This document shows, piece by piece, positions 41,526 to 50,039 of a DNA stretch of 64,000 nucleotides. The stretch comes from JBBDXS01 sp040902195 (GTDB lineage Bacteria; Chloroflexota; Dehalococcoidia; DSTF01; RBG-16-68-14): positions 62,001-126,000 of the forward strand of contig JBBDXS010000010.1 in NCBI GenBank assembly GCA_040902195.1, read 5' to 3'. The position numbers and the translations under genes were made by a program. Below the pieces are notes generated by a model that did no database searches, was not told where the DNA came from, and was given only the letters and a program-made list of their open reading frames with translations. The stretch's first letter is position 1; every line of letters starts with the position of its first letter.

Positions 41526-42182
41526 CTACTCCCACAGGCACCCTACGCCCGCCGCCTCCGCGTCCGCCTCCAGCGCGATGAGCTGGTCTCGATACGCGCC
41601 GTCCTCCGTCCACGCGTGAGCGTAGCCCTCCGCGATCATCCGCGCGTCGATCGACGCGCCGTCCTCCGCGAAGACATAGCGCAGCAGCCGGTCGAAGCGA
41701 TCGCGGTCGCGCGCGTCCGGCAGCAGCAGCACCGTCTCGCCCGCGAGCGACTCGTTGCGCGCGCTAGCTTCGCCGAAGCACGGCTCGCCGCGCTCCGGCG
41801 TATCGATGCCGTAGTAGCGCACGCGCTCTGTCTCGCCGTCCAGCTCGACATCGATCGTGTCGCCGTCGATGATATCGACGACGCGCGCGCGTTCGAGCAG
41901 CGCCGCTTCGGGCGCGATGTCCGGCAGCGAGCTCGATGGCGTCCCGGTCCTCGCCGGCTCGTCGGTTGTGCGCGCGACCGCTGTTGCGGCAACGGTGGGT
42001 GTCGCATCGGTCGCATCGTCGCTGCCGCTGCCCGGGAAGCACTGCCCCAGCAGTAATCCGAGACCGAGCACCGCGAACGCGGCGATCAGCCACTTGTTGC
42101 TGCGACGCCGCAGGAACGGCGGCAGCGTCCGCGACGCGGCTGGCGGCGGGCGCCGGACTCGGCGGCGGCGGCGGCGAGGCAT
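41526..42182 (-). CDS. Membrane-anchored thermonuclease (SNase-like)
   Basis: 218 residues. Very basic N-terminus (MPRRRRRRVRR), one membrane helix (about 29-48, KWLIAAFAVLGLGLLLGQ), a Ser/Thr linker, then the staphylococcal nuclease fold: RVVDIIDGDTIDVEL, RVRYYGIDTPERGEPC with the catalytic Arg/Glu region, and LLRYVFAEDGASIDARMIAEGYAHAW. Probably degrades extracellular nucleic acid. The frame continues upstream to 42473 through simple repeats and is not used. Confidence 0.9.
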   Translation of the reverse strand: MPRRRRRRVRRPPPAASRTLPPFLRRRSNKWLIAAFAVLGLGLLLGQCFPGSGSDDATDATPTVAATAVARTTDEPARTGTPSSSLPDIAPEAALLERARVVDIIDGDTIDVELDGETERVRYYGIDTPERGEPCFGEASARNESLAGETVLLLPDARDRDRFDRLLRYVFAEDGASIDARMIAEGYAHAWTEDGAYRDQLIALEADAEAAGVGCLWE

Positions 42183-42332
42183 GTGTAGAGGGTGCAGGGT
42201 CTGGGGTTTAGGGTCTAGGGCGTGGTTCTGGGTTCTCGGTTCTGGGTTCTCGGTTCTTGGTTCTGGGCTCTTGGTTCTCCTGGAATCACAAAGTGTAGTG
42301 TAATTCTGCGCCCGGAAGGCTAAGCTGGGCCC
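42183..42332. repeat. Simple GGTTCTGGGTTCTC repeats
   Basis: 42222-42287 repeats GGTTCTGGGTTCTC about five times. A CTCTAGACCCTAAACCCC-like stretch lies next to it. Noncoding, between two divergent genes. Confidence 0.5.
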
Positions 42333-43388
42333 ATGGGCAAGCGTGGACGGCCTCGCCACCCGGATGTGCTGACGCCGCGCGAGTGGGAGGTGCTCGGCCT
42401 CGTGCGCGGCGGGCTCTCCAACGATGCGATCGCGGCGCGGCTCGGCATCAGTCTGGACGGCGTGAAGTACCACGTCTCGGAGATCCTGGGCAAGCTCGGG
42501 CTGGAGAACCGTACTGATGCGGCTCGCTGGGCGGAAGAGCCGTCGCGGCCGCGCGCGTGGTCGGGCGCGCTGGCGCCGCTCGCGTTCCTGCGGCGGCTAC
42601 CGTTCGGATGGGCCTCGGGCGTCGCAGCGGCGGTCGCGGTCGCCGCGATTGTCGCCGGGCTGACGGTGCTGATCTGGGCGGTTGCATCGGAGGGAGGACG
42701 CGCGGTACCGGCGCGGCTCGAGGGGCTGACGGCGGAGAACTTCGCGGCGCGTGTGGCGGAGGCGATGAGCGCCGAGGGCATGGTCTACCACGTCGTCAGC
42801 GAGCAGTACCAGCAGTTCGACCAGCGCGCCGCAGCTCGCAACTCTACGGTCGAAGCCTGGATCGACTTCGCGGGAGCCCGGACGCGCGAGGACGTGAGGG
42901 CGGGACCTGCCGGTTCGAGCGAGGACATACCGGAGCACCTGATGAGTATTGCCGTTAACGACACGCAATACAGCTATGACGGCACGGAATCGACAAGCGA
43001 GCAAACGCAGACGTGCGCGGGCGTTACATTCTATGTCGCGATCTCGCTGCCGCTCCTCTGTGACGGGGCGATCGATGAAGCGGACCTGGCGAACGCGACG
43101 CTCGACCTCAATGCAGCGTATGAAGGTACGCCCGCCGTCGCGCTCTCCTTTGAGAGCGAAATCGCCGGGTTCGACAACGGAAATGAAACGCGCCTTCCGA
43201 TAAACGTCACGTACTACGCTCATCGCGACACGCTGCTGCCGCTCGCTCGCGTCTCAGAGATCCACGTCGACACCGGCCTCATCAGGACGGCAGTCGCAAC
43301 GGACACCTACGGCGGCGAGCTGATCGACCGCAGCGAGCTGCCGGACAGCTTCTTCGATCCCGCGGCCATCGGCTATACCGAGGGCTAG
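42333..43388 (+). CDS. Membrane-bound LuxR-type HTH regulator with extracytoplasmic LolA/MucB-like domain
   Basis: 351 residues. The N-terminus is a GerE/LuxR helix-turn-helix (LTPREWEVLGLVRGGLSNDAIAARLGIS; VKYHVSEILGKLGLENRTDAARWA), then one membrane helix (about 98-118), then an outside domain of about 230 residues with strands like those of outer-membrane lipoprotein carrier/RseB-type proteins (AWIDFAGARTREDV; YSYDGTES; YYAHRDTLLPLARVSEI). A one-component sensor that signals from outside to DNA is inferred. Two Cys in the outer part may form a disulfide. Confidence 0.78.
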   Translation: MGKRGRPRHPDVLTPREWEVLGLVRGGLSNDAIAARLGISLDGVKYHVSEILGKLGLENRTDAARWAEEPSRPRAWSGALAPLAFLRRLPFGWASGVAAAVAVAAIVAGLTVLIWAVASEGGRAVPARLEGLTAENFAARVAEAMSAEGMVYHVVSEQYQQFDQRAAARNSTVEAWIDFAGARTREDVRAGPAGSSEDIPEHLMSIAVNDTQYSYDGTESTSEQTQTCAGVTFYVAISLPLLCDGAIDEADLANATLDLNAAYEGTPAVALSFESEIAGFDNGNETRLPINVTYYAHRDTLLPLARVSEIHVDTGLIRTAVATDTYGGELIDRSELPDSFFDPAAIGYTEG

Positions 43389-43412
43389 CGGAGGCCGGGC
43401 AGCGCGGCACCT

Positions 43413-43430
43413 GCCAGGCTAAAGCCTGGC
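43413..43430. repeat. GCCAGGCT-AA-AGCCTGGC palindrome
   Basis: Followed by CTTCGAA. A related GCCAGG...CCTGGCCTTCGG lies at 62798-62819, over the panC stop. Confidence 0.6.
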
Positions 43431-43457
43431 CTTCGAATCCCTGCCCGACCCCTGCGC

Positions 43458-43463
43458 TATAAT
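43458..43463 (+). promoter_or_regulatory. -10 box (TATAAT) for polA, leaderless
   Basis: Perfect TATAAT 6 nt before GTG 43470; the predicted start site is the initiation codon itself. Confidence 0.65.
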
Positions 43464-43469
43464 CGCTGC

Positions 43470-46400
43470 GTGGCCCCCAAGACCCCGCCGCCCCAGTCCA
43501 AAAAGACCGCCCCCGCGCGCACGAAGAAGGCCCCTCCGGCGTCGGCGGAGCAGCAGCCGCTCGGCCTCGCGCCAGAGACTGAGCCGCCGCCTGCGACCGA
43601 GAAGCCGTCGCCACGCGCGAAGAAGGGCTCGGACGGCAAGCAGCGCCTCGTCATCCTCGATGGCCACGGGCTGATCTACCGCGCCTATTACGCCATGCCG
43701 GAGCCGCTCACCGTCCGCGCCACGGGCGAGGTAGTGACGGCGGTCTACGGCTTCGCGAACTCGCTCATCACGGTGCTGAACGAGCTGAAGCCGACGCACG
43801 TCGCCGTCGCGCTCGACCCGCCGGGCCCGACGTTCCGTCATGAGAAGGACGTGACGTACAAATCGAACCGCTTCGACGCGCTCAAGGCGCAGGTCAACGG
43901 CATCATTACGTCGCTGCGCGCGCCGGAGGAGATTAAGCAGCAGCTCGAGCAGTGCGTGACCTCCGCGAAGGACTCGCGCGCGATCGAAAGCGGCCTCGCG
44001 AAGTACATCGAGCAGCTCGATGTGCCGGAACGGCTGCGACAGGACATCCTCCGCACGACGCAGCCGGTGCAGGCGCTGCGCGAGATCGGCCAGCAGGCGG
44101 CGCGCGTGCGCGAGCTGGTCGAGGCGTTCGGCATCCCCGTCTACATGCTGCAGGGCTACGAGGCAGACGACGTCCTCGGCGCGCTGGCGAAGCAGGCGGA
44201 GCAGGCCGGCGTCGAAACGTTCCTCGTCACGCTCGACAGCGACGTGATCCAGCTCGTGCGCGACCGCGTGAAGGTGTTCATGATGCGCCCCTACCAGCGC
44301 GATGTCGTGATCTACGACGACAAGGCGGCGCGCGAGCGCTACGGCATCGAGCCTCAGCAGATGCCCGACCTCAAGGGCCTCAAGGGCGACACGTCCGACA
44401 ACATCCCCGGCGTCCCCGGCGTCGGCGACAAGACGGCCGTCAAGCTCGTACAGCAGTTCGGCTCCATGGAGAACTTGTACGCGCACATCGATGAGGTCGA
44501 GCCCGTGAAGCTGCGCGAGAAACTGCGCGACAACGAGGCCGTCGCGCGGCACAGCAAAGACATGGCGACGATCGACGCGAACGCACCGGTCACGCTCGAT
44601 CTCGACGCGTGCGAGTTCGCCCACTACGACCGCGATGCGGCGGCAGCGTTCCTACGCGAGCTAGAGTTCAAGACGCTCGTCCCGCGGCTACCGGAGAGCA
44701 AGCTGCCGCCCTCGGGTGACGAGAAGCGCGCGGCGGCGGAAGCAACGGTGCTGTCCGGGCAGGACTACCGCACGATCTACAGCGAAGAGGAGCTCGACGA
44801 CCTCGTCAAGAAGCTACGCGCGGCGAAGTCGTTCTCGTTCGACACCGAGACGACGGACCAGCACCCGCTGACGTGCTCGCTCGTCGGCATGTCGTTCTCG
44901 TGGGCCGAAGGCCAGGCCGCGTACATTCCGGTCGCGCACCGGCCCAGCCTCGGCGCGAAGGAGCAGCTCCCGCTCGACGCGGTCCTCGCGAAGATCGGTC
45001 CGCTACTCGCGGACGAATCGCTCGGGAAAATCGGCCACAACGCGAAGTTCGACATCGAGGTGCTCGGCGGCTGCGGAGTCGACGTGCTTAACGTGCCGTT
45101 CGACTCGATGATCGCGGCGTACTTGCTCGGCGAAGGCGGCGGCGAGGCCGTGCGTCCCGGCAGCGGCTCGTTGGGGCTGAAGTGGCTCGTGTCGCGCCGG
45201 CTCGACATTGAGATGAAGCCGATCACCGACCTGATCGGCCAGGGCGCCAAGCAGATCTCGATGGCCGACGTGCCGGTCGAGGACGCGGCGCCGTACGCCT
45301 GCGCGGACGCGGACATGACGCTGCGATTGCGGCCCGCCATGGAGGCGGACCTCCAGGCGCAGGGCCTCTGGAAGCTTTTCGAGGAAATCGAGATGCCGCT
45401 GATGCAGGTGCTGGCGCGCATGGAGCAGACCGGCGTCGCCATCGACACGGATGCGCTGCGCAAGATGTCGCGCACGCTGGCGAAGCAGATCGAGCGGCTG
45501 GAGCGCGACGCCTACGAGGCGGTCGGACACGAGTTCAACCTTGGGTCCCCGCAACAGCTCTCGCAGGTGCTCTTCGAGGACCTCGGCCTGCCCAAGACGC
45601 GCAAGACGAAGCAAGGCTACACGACGGACGCCTCCGCACTCGAGGCGTTGCGTGGTGCGCACGCGCTCGTCGACATCCTGCTCGAGTGGCGGCAGCTCAC
45701 CAAACTGAAGTCAACGTACATCGATTCGCTGCCGGCGCTCGTCAACCCGAAGACGAATCGCATCCACACAAACTTCGCACAGACCGTCGCCGCGACGGGG
45801 CGGCTCTCGTCCCAGGAGCCGAACCTCCAGAACATCCCGGTGCGCACGGAGCTTGGGAACGAGATCCGGCGCTGCTTCATCGCGCGCGACTACGGCCCCG
45901 ACCCTGTGCTGCTCGCAGCGGACTACTCGCAGATCGAGCTGCGCATCCTCGCGCACGTATCGCAGGACCCCGCGCTGATCGAGGCGTTCCGGAACGACGA
46001 GGACATCCACGCCGCGACGGCCTCGAGCGTGTTCGGCGTGGAGCTCGACGCGGTTACGCCGGACCAGCGCCGCCGCGCGAAGGTGTTCAACTTCGGTGTC
46101 CTGTACGGCCTGAGCGAGTTCGGGCTGTCGACGCGCGAAGGCATCTCGCGCGAAGAGGCGTCGGGCTTCATCGAGCGCTACTTCGCGTCCTACCCGAAGG
46201 TGCGTGAGTGGCGCGACGAGGCGATCGCAAGCTGCCGGGCGAAGGGCTACGCGGAGACGCTCGTTGGGCGGCGGCGCTCCGTGCCGGAGATCAAGTCCGC
46301 GAACTTCCAGGTGCGCTCGGCGGCGGAGCGGATCGCGATCAACATGCCGGCACAGGGCACGGCGTCGGACATCATCAAGATCGCGATGAACCAGATCGAT

Positions 46401-46625
46401 GCTGAGCTGACAGAGCGCGGCCTGACGTCGAAGATGATCCTGCAGGTGCACGACGAGCTGATCTTCGAGCTGCCGCGAAAGGAGCTCGATACGCTGCAGG
46501 AGATGGTGCTGCGCATCATGCCGCGCTCGCTCGAGCTGGTTGTGCCGCTCAAGGTCGACGTGAAGGTCGGCACAAACTGGGGCGAGCTGGAAGTGATGCC
46601 GCCCATCGCCAGCGCGAAGGGGTAA
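43470..46625 (+). CDS. polA: DNA polymerase I
   Basis: 1051 residues, longer than the usual ~930. A basic Pro/Lys-rich extension of about 57 residues precedes the 5'-3' exonuclease (LVILDGHGLIYRAYYAM; GYEADDVLGALAK; LKGDTSDNIPGVPGVGDKTA). The proofreading domain looks intact: DTE at 458-460, GHNAKFDIEVL and YACADADMTL. Polymerase motifs A (DYSQIELRI, D818), B (RRRAKVFNFGVLYGLSEFG) and C (QVHDELIFE, D995) are present. GTG 43470 follows a TATAAT by 6 nt. Also of note is an insertion of about 60 residues between exonuclease and helix-hairpin-helix parts (APEEIKQQLEQCV...VQALREIGQQ). Confidence 0.97.
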   Translation: MAPKTPPPQSKKTAPARTKKAPPASAEQQPLGLAPETEPPPATEKPSPRAKKGSDGKQRLVILDGHGLIYRAYYAMPEPLTVRATGEVVTAVYGFANSLITVLNELKPTHVAVALDPPGPTFRHEKDVTYKSNRFDALKAQVNGIITSLRAPEEIKQQLEQCVTSAKDSRAIESGLAKYIEQLDVPERLRQDILRTTQPVQALREIGQQAARVRELVEAFGIPVYMLQGYEADDVLGALAKQAEQAGVETFLVTLDSDVIQLVRDRVKVFMMRPYQRDVVIYDDKAARERYGIEPQQMPDLKGLKGDTSDNIPGVPGVGDKTAVKLVQQFGSMENLYAHIDEVEPVKLREKLRDNEAVARHSKDMATIDANAPVTLDLDACEFAHYDRDAAAAFLRELEFKTLVPRLPESKLPPSGDEKRAAAEATVLSGQDYRTIYSEEELDDLVKKLRAAKSFSFDTETTDQHPLTCSLVGMSFSWAEGQAAYIPVAHRPSLGAKEQLPLDAVLAKIGPLLADESLGKIGHNAKFDIEVLGGCGVDVLNVPFDSMIAAYLLGEGGGEAVRPGSGSLGLKWLVSRRLDIEMKPITDLIGQGAKQISMADVPVEDAAPYACADADMTLRLRPAMEADLQAQGLWKLFEEIEMPLMQVLARMEQTGVAIDTDALRKMSRTLAKQIERLERDAYEAVGHEFNLGSPQQLSQVLFEDLGLPKTRKTKQGYTTDASALEALRGAHALVDILLEWRQLTKLKSTYIDSLPALVNPKTNRIHTNFAQTVAATGRLSSQEPNLQNIPVRTELGNEIRRCFIARDYGPDPVLLAADYSQIELRILAHVSQDPALIEAFRNDEDIHAATASSVFGVELDAVTPDQRRRAKVFNFGVLYGLSEFGLSTREGISREEASGFIERYFASYPKVREWRDEAIASCRAKGYAETLVGRRRSVPEIKSANFQVRSAAERIAINMPAQGTASDIIKIAMNQIDAELTERGLTSKMILQVHDELIFELPRKELDTLQEMVLRIMPRSLELVVPLKVDVKVGTNWGELEVMPPIASAKG

Positions 46626-46699
46626 TAGACAAGGACCTCTCTACGCGAGAGCAAGCATAAGGAAGGCCCGCGGCGTGGCGGTTCATGCAGGAGGCAGCC

Positions 46700-47158
46700 A
46701 TGAAATGTAAGGTATTCTCAATCGGCGGTAAGGACTATTCCTTGAGCGAGGACGAGGCGGAACTCAACCGCTTCCTTGAGAACGTCAAAGTATCTCGGGT
46801 CTTGGCGTCTTTGGTTGGAGCGTCCGACACTTGGTCGGTGTTGCTCTTCTACGACGAATCATCTAAAGAGAAGCAGCGACGCGATGTTGACGAGATTGTC
46901 CTTTCTTCGGGAGAGCAAGAGATATACCGAGCGCTCCAGGCGTGGCGCGCCGAACGAGCAAGGGAAGACAACCTTGCGCCTTTCATGATCGCTCACAATG
47001 CTTCGCTTAAGGAGATGATCCGTCTGCGGCCACAAACGACGAGTGACCTGCTAGGAATCAAGGGGTTTGGCGAGAAGCGCGCCGACAAGTACGGGCATGA
47101 TCTCATCGCGATAATCGGCGGTCTATATCGGCTTCAGGAGCCAGCGACCAGCGACTAG
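46700..47158 (+). CDS. HRDC-domain protein
   Basis: 152 residues. The first 75 are unrecognised (MKCKVFSIGGKDYSLSEDEAELNRFLENVKV). Residues about 75-145 are an HRDC domain (LQAWRAERAREDNLAPFMIAHNASLKEMIRLRP; LLGIKGFGEKRADKYGHDLIAII), a small DNA-binding fold in RecQ helicases and RNase D. A stand-alone HRDC with a novel N-terminus is also seen next to RecQ-like genes in phages and mobile islands. AGGAGG 5 nt upstream fixes ATG 46700. GC is clearly lower than polA and mutM, which suggests acquisition. Confidence 0.78.
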   Translation: MKCKVFSIGGKDYSLSEDEAELNRFLENVKVSRVLASLVGASDTWSVLLFYDESSKEKQRRDVDEIVLSSGEQEIYRALQAWRAERAREDNLAPFMIAHNASLKEMIRLRPQTTSDLLGIKGFGEKRADKYGHDLIAIIGGLYRLQEPATSD

Positions 47159-47176
47159 TGACTAGCGACCAACACG

Positions 47177-48046
47177 ATGCCCGAGCTGCCTGAAGTAGAG
47201 GCGCTGGCGCGCGATCTGCGCGAGACCGTCGTCGGGCGGACGATCACGGAGGCGTGGGTCTCGCCCGACGCGCCGCGGCTCGTGCAGGCGATGACCGTCG
47301 CTGCGTTCACGACGGGCCTGCGCGCCCGGGCGATCGACGGCGTTTCGCGGCGCGGGAAGTACTTGATGATCGCTCTCGATCGCGAGTTGTGGTGGGTACT
47401 GCACCGGCGCATGTCCGGCAACCTCCTGCATCGACAACACGGCGACCCGGACGAACCGTTCCTACGCGCGCGCTTCCGCCTCGGCGACGGCAGCGAGCTG
47501 CGCTTCGTCGATCTACGCAAGTTCGGCACGATGTGGCTGACGGACGATGCGGAGTCGATCGTCGCGCATCTCGGGCCGGAACCGCTCGACGTGTCGTTCA
47601 CGGACGACGTGCTGCGCGCGGTCCTCAAGAAGCGTTCGGCGCCGGTGAAGGCAGTGCTGCTCGACCAGGGCGCCATCGCCGGGATCGGCAACCTCTATGC
47701 GGACGAGGCGCTGCACTACGCGCGCATCCACCCCACGCGCCGCGCGAGCAGCCTGCGCAAGGACGAGGTGTCTGCGCTGCGCAAGGGCATCGTCGACGCG
47801 CTGGAGCAAGGCCTCCGTAATCTCGGCAGCAGCGTCGGCCACGTGACCGACGGCGAGGAAGTGAGCCTGCGCGACCATGTCAACTTGAACGGCAAGGCGG
47901 GCGGCAACCAGGAGTACCTCGTTGCGTACGGGCGCGAGGGCCGCCCCTGCCGTACGTGCGGCACCGCCATCGAGCGGACGAAGATAGGGCAGCGCAGCGC
48001 GCACTATTGCCCGCGTTGTCAGAGAAAGCCACGCGCAAGGAGGTAG
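47177..48046 (+). CDS. mutM: Formamidopyrimidine-DNA glycosylase
   Basis: Excises 8-oxoguanine and formamidopyrimidines and nicks the abasic site. 289 residues with the catalytic PELPEVE start (P2, E3), RRGKYLMIAL with Lys near 60, the H2TH region LLDQGAIAGIGNLYADEALHYARIHPTR (parts) and the C-terminal zinc finger CRTCGTAIERTK...YCPRCQ. All key residues are present. polA-mutM order is common in Chloroflexota; here the HRDC gene sits between them. Confidence 0.97.
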   Translation: MPELPEVEALARDLRETVVGRTITEAWVSPDAPRLVQAMTVAAFTTGLRARAIDGVSRRGKYLMIALDRELWWVLHRRMSGNLLHRQHGDPDEPFLRARFRLGDGSELRFVDLRKFGTMWLTDDAESIVAHLGPEPLDVSFTDDVLRAVLKKRSAPVKAVLLDQGAIAGIGNLYADEALHYARIHPTRRASSLRKDEVSALRKGIVDALEQGLRNLGSSVGHVTDGEEVSLRDHVNLNGKAGGNQEYLVAYGREGRPCRTCGTAIERTKIGQRSAHYCPRCQRKPRARR

Positions 48047-48048
48047 GC

Positions 48049-48098
48049 GAGGGTCTTTAGACCCTCGCGCGTCGGGGTCTGAAGACCCCGACCTACGG
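48049..48098. terminator. Two consecutive hairpins after mutM
   Basis: GAGGGTCT-TT-AGACCCTC (48049-48066) and GTCGGGGTCT-GA-AGACCCCGAC (48071-48092), followed by CTAC. The second has the form of the REP-like family. Placed 3 bp after the mutM stop. Confidence 0.7.
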
Positions 48099-48188
48099 TG
48101 TCGCTTTTCCGCCCATCCGTTGCTCCGTTTATCCGTTCAACATCCGCTGTTTCGTCTATACTGTCCGCGAAGTAGCGAAGGGAGCAGC

Positions 48189-48420
48189 ATGACCGGCTCC
48201 TCCAGCGATCCGTCTCACGGCCGCGAGCTCGATGCCGCGTGTCGCGAGTGCGGCGACGCCCTCACCTACAACCCCTGGGAGACGCGCCCCGTGCGCTGCG
48301 AGGCGTGCTTCGAGACCTACCTGCGCGAGATCGACCACGAGTTCCTCCAGTCCTACGCCGAGCTCGGCGTGATGAGCCGTCGCACCGTCGCGGAGACGTG
48401 CCTGCAGCCTCGTTCTAGAG
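48189..48420 (+). pseudogene. Zinc-ribbon N-terminus, probably frameshifted into the next frame
   Basis: AAGGGAG lies 4 nt before ATG 48189. The protein reads MTGSSSDPSHGRELDAACRECGDALTYN...RCEACFETYLREIDHEFLQSYAELGVMSRRTVAETCLQ (parts), with a CxxC...CxxC ribbon. From about 48405 the same frame turns into Arg/Pro-rich text that is the shadow of the frame starting at 48421; it ends at 48566. A single extra base around 48400-48425 would join the two into one protein of about 288 residues. Confidence 0.55.
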
Positions 48421-49053
48421 ATGGCGCCGCAGCGCAAAGTACTCGCCATGGCGATCGTCGAGCAGTTCTTGCTCGCGAGCGCCGACCTGATTGGACTGAC
48501 GCGCGCGGTCCGCAACCGCCACCACGAATCGATCGCGCGCTCCTTCCTGTCGTTCCGCCTCGATGACGAGTCGTCGGCGGAGTTCTTCTCGGAGCTGGAA
48601 GACTTCTCGGACGACGAGCTCCTCGACGCGTTCGGGCTGCCGGCGCCGGAGCACGCCGAGCGTCGCTACGCCGCGCTCGGCCCGTCGCACGCGCAAGAGC
48701 TCTCGAGCGCGATCGGGTCGCTGCTGCGCGACCTCCGCGCGACGGGAACGCGCGGCAACTCTGCGGTGTTGCTGAGCGAGCTGGCCGGACAACTGCGAGG
48801 CGGCCCGGCGCTCACCGGCCGTTCGTTGCGCCCGGACGAAAACGGCCTGCGTCCGGACCAGGTCGCATCGCTGGTGCTCGACGAGCGACGGCGCAGCCTG
48901 GTCTTGCATGCCGTCTCGGTCGACGAACACCAGCTCGGCGCAATCATCGACGCGATCGATTGCATGACACGCGCCGCATCGAGCCTGATCTACGCGTACC
49001 TCACCGTGCAGGACGAGGAGGCGCGCCTGCGCGGCGTGGCGGAGCGAGGATAA
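48421..49053 (+). CDS. Hypothetical helical protein (C-terminal part of the zinc-ribbon gene?)
   Basis: 210 residues, no family recognised. Mostly helical (MAIVEQFLLASADLIGLTRAVRN; EFFSELEDFSDDELLDAFGLP; SHAQELSSAIGSLLRDLRA). No ribosome binding site precedes ATG 48421 and the codon pattern is in phase with the neighbours, so it is coding but likely lacks its true start. See 48189-48420 for the missing N-terminus. Confidence 0.6.
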   Translation: MAPQRKVLAMAIVEQFLLASADLIGLTRAVRNRHHESIARSFLSFRLDDESSAEFFSELEDFSDDELLDAFGLPAPEHAERRYAALGPSHAQELSSAIGSLLRDLRATGTRGNSAVLLSELAGQLRGGPALTGRSLRPDENGLRPDQVASLVLDERRRSLVLHAVSVDEHQLGAIIDAIDCMTRAASSLIYAYLTVQDEEARLRGVAERG

Positions 49054-49097
49054 GGCACGTAACGATCGATCGGCCGGCGGAAGAGAACGTCTTCGAT

Positions 49098-49200
49098 CCC
49101 ACCCACCCACCCAGGGAGGTTGTGTTGCTGGGGGACACTCCTTCGCTTCGCTCGAGGGCAGGCGCCAGGGCCCGCCCCTCTGCACTCCCGGGCCGGGCCT
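49098..49200 (+). repeat. GC-rich dispersed repeat
   Basis: CACCCACCCAGGGAGGTTGTG, then CTGGGGGACACTCCTTCGC and TTCGCTCGAGGGCAGG. Shares both halves with 54418-54540. Confidence 0.8.
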
Positions 49201-49262
49201 GTCTTACATTCGATACGAACCTCGCCGTCACATGTCTGGGCGCCGGGCTGTCGATACTCCTA

Positions 49263-49351
49263 GGGAGGGCCACCCGGCGATAGCCGGGTAGTGGCGGCCT
49301 GAAAACTACTAAGGAGGGCCGCCCGGCGATAGCCGGGTAGTGGCGGCCTGA
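49263..49351. repeat. Tandem pair of 49-bp units with CCCGGCGATAGCCGGG hairpin
   Basis: Units start at 49263 and 49312; the core GGAGGGCC.CCCGGCGATAG then CCGGGTAGTGGCGGCCTGAAA differs at one base. Each unit holds a 6-bp hairpin CCCGGC/GCCGGG. Not CRISPR: only two copies, 8-9 bp apart. Confidence 0.85.
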
Positions 49352-49379
49352 AAGGTCGCCGCTACAGAGGTGATGCGAT

Positions 49380-49709
49380 ATGTCCCCTGACGTCCAGCGA
49401 GCACTAGCCTGGCTCGTCATCTTCGGACTCCCCATCGCCGGCTTTGTCGCCGGCTTGCTCCGCCAGCGCGTCCCGAACGCGGCGGTCATCGCCGCGGGCG
49501 CCGTCGCAGCGCTCTACGCCCTGCTGCTGCTCGCCGCCGGCACATGGGCGGCCGCGTGCTGGGACTGCGTCTCTGACGAGCCGCTCTCGCGCGGCACCTA
49601 CTTCATGCTCGCGCTAACATGGGGTGGCCTCTTCGCCGCGCTCGTCGAGCTGAGCGTCTGGGCCGGCACACGCGTCTCGCACATCGTGCGGAGGGATCTA
49701 TCGCGATGA
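49380..49709 (+). CDS. Small membrane protein with WAAxCWDC motif (paralog 1)
   Basis: 109 residues, three hydrophobic segments (LAWLVIFGLPIAGFVAGLL; AAVIAAGAVAALYALLLLAAG; YFMLALTWGGLFAALVELSVWAG). Between the second and third is TWAAACWDC, whose two Cys could form a disulfide outside the membrane. Function unknown. Overlaps the next, related gene by ATGA (49706-49709). Confidence 0.75.
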   Translation: MSPDVQRALAWLVIFGLPIAGFVAGLLRQRVPNAAVIAAGAVAALYALLLLAAGTWAAACWDCVSDEPLSRGTYFMLALTWGGLFAALVELSVWAGTRVSHIVRRDLSR

Positions 49710-50038
49710 CACCAAACGGCCTGCTCTCGATCATGCCGCTGCTGGGCGTGCTACTCGGCATGGCCCGCGTGCGTTATCCGCGCGTGCCGTGGCTGGCCGC
49801 CGGCTCGATCCTCGCGCTCTACTTGCTGTTCGAGGCCGTCACCGGCGCCTGGGCGGCGACATGCTGGGACTGCAGCGGCAACACGAATACGACGCGCGGC
49901 GAGCTGTTCGGCGTGAGCACGCTCTTCTTCGGCATCACGATCACGACGACGCTGGCGGGCATCTGGCTGGGAACGCGGCTCATCGTCATGCTGGGACGTC
50001 TGCGCCGCACCATCGGCGAGCTGCGCGGCCGCGAGTAG
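49706..50038 (+). CDS. Small membrane protein with WAAxCWDC motif (paralog 2)
   Basis: 110 residues, same size and topology as the preceding gene and the same motif AWAATCWDC in the same place, although the remaining sequence differs widely. The ATGA overlap makes translation coupled, so the two probably form a hetero-pair in the membrane. A GTG-started methyltransferase follows 1 bp later. Confidence 0.75.
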   Translation: MTPNGLLSIMPLLGVLLGMARVRYPRVPWLAAGSILALYLLFEAVTGAWAATCWDCSGNTNTTRGELFGVSTLFFGITITTTLAGIWLGTRLIVMLGRLRRTIGELRGRE

Positions 50039-50039
50039 C

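Larger units (their letters stand above)
49054..49379. other. Repeat-filled intergenic region
   Basis: 326 bp without a gene. 49098-49200 is a copy of the GC-rich repeat, and 49263-49351 a tandem pair of 49-bp units. The rest shows nothing I can name. Confidence 0.6.

Noticed and set aside
49263..49351. CRISPR-like pair
   Set aside because: Only two units, with a hairpin and no variable spacers.
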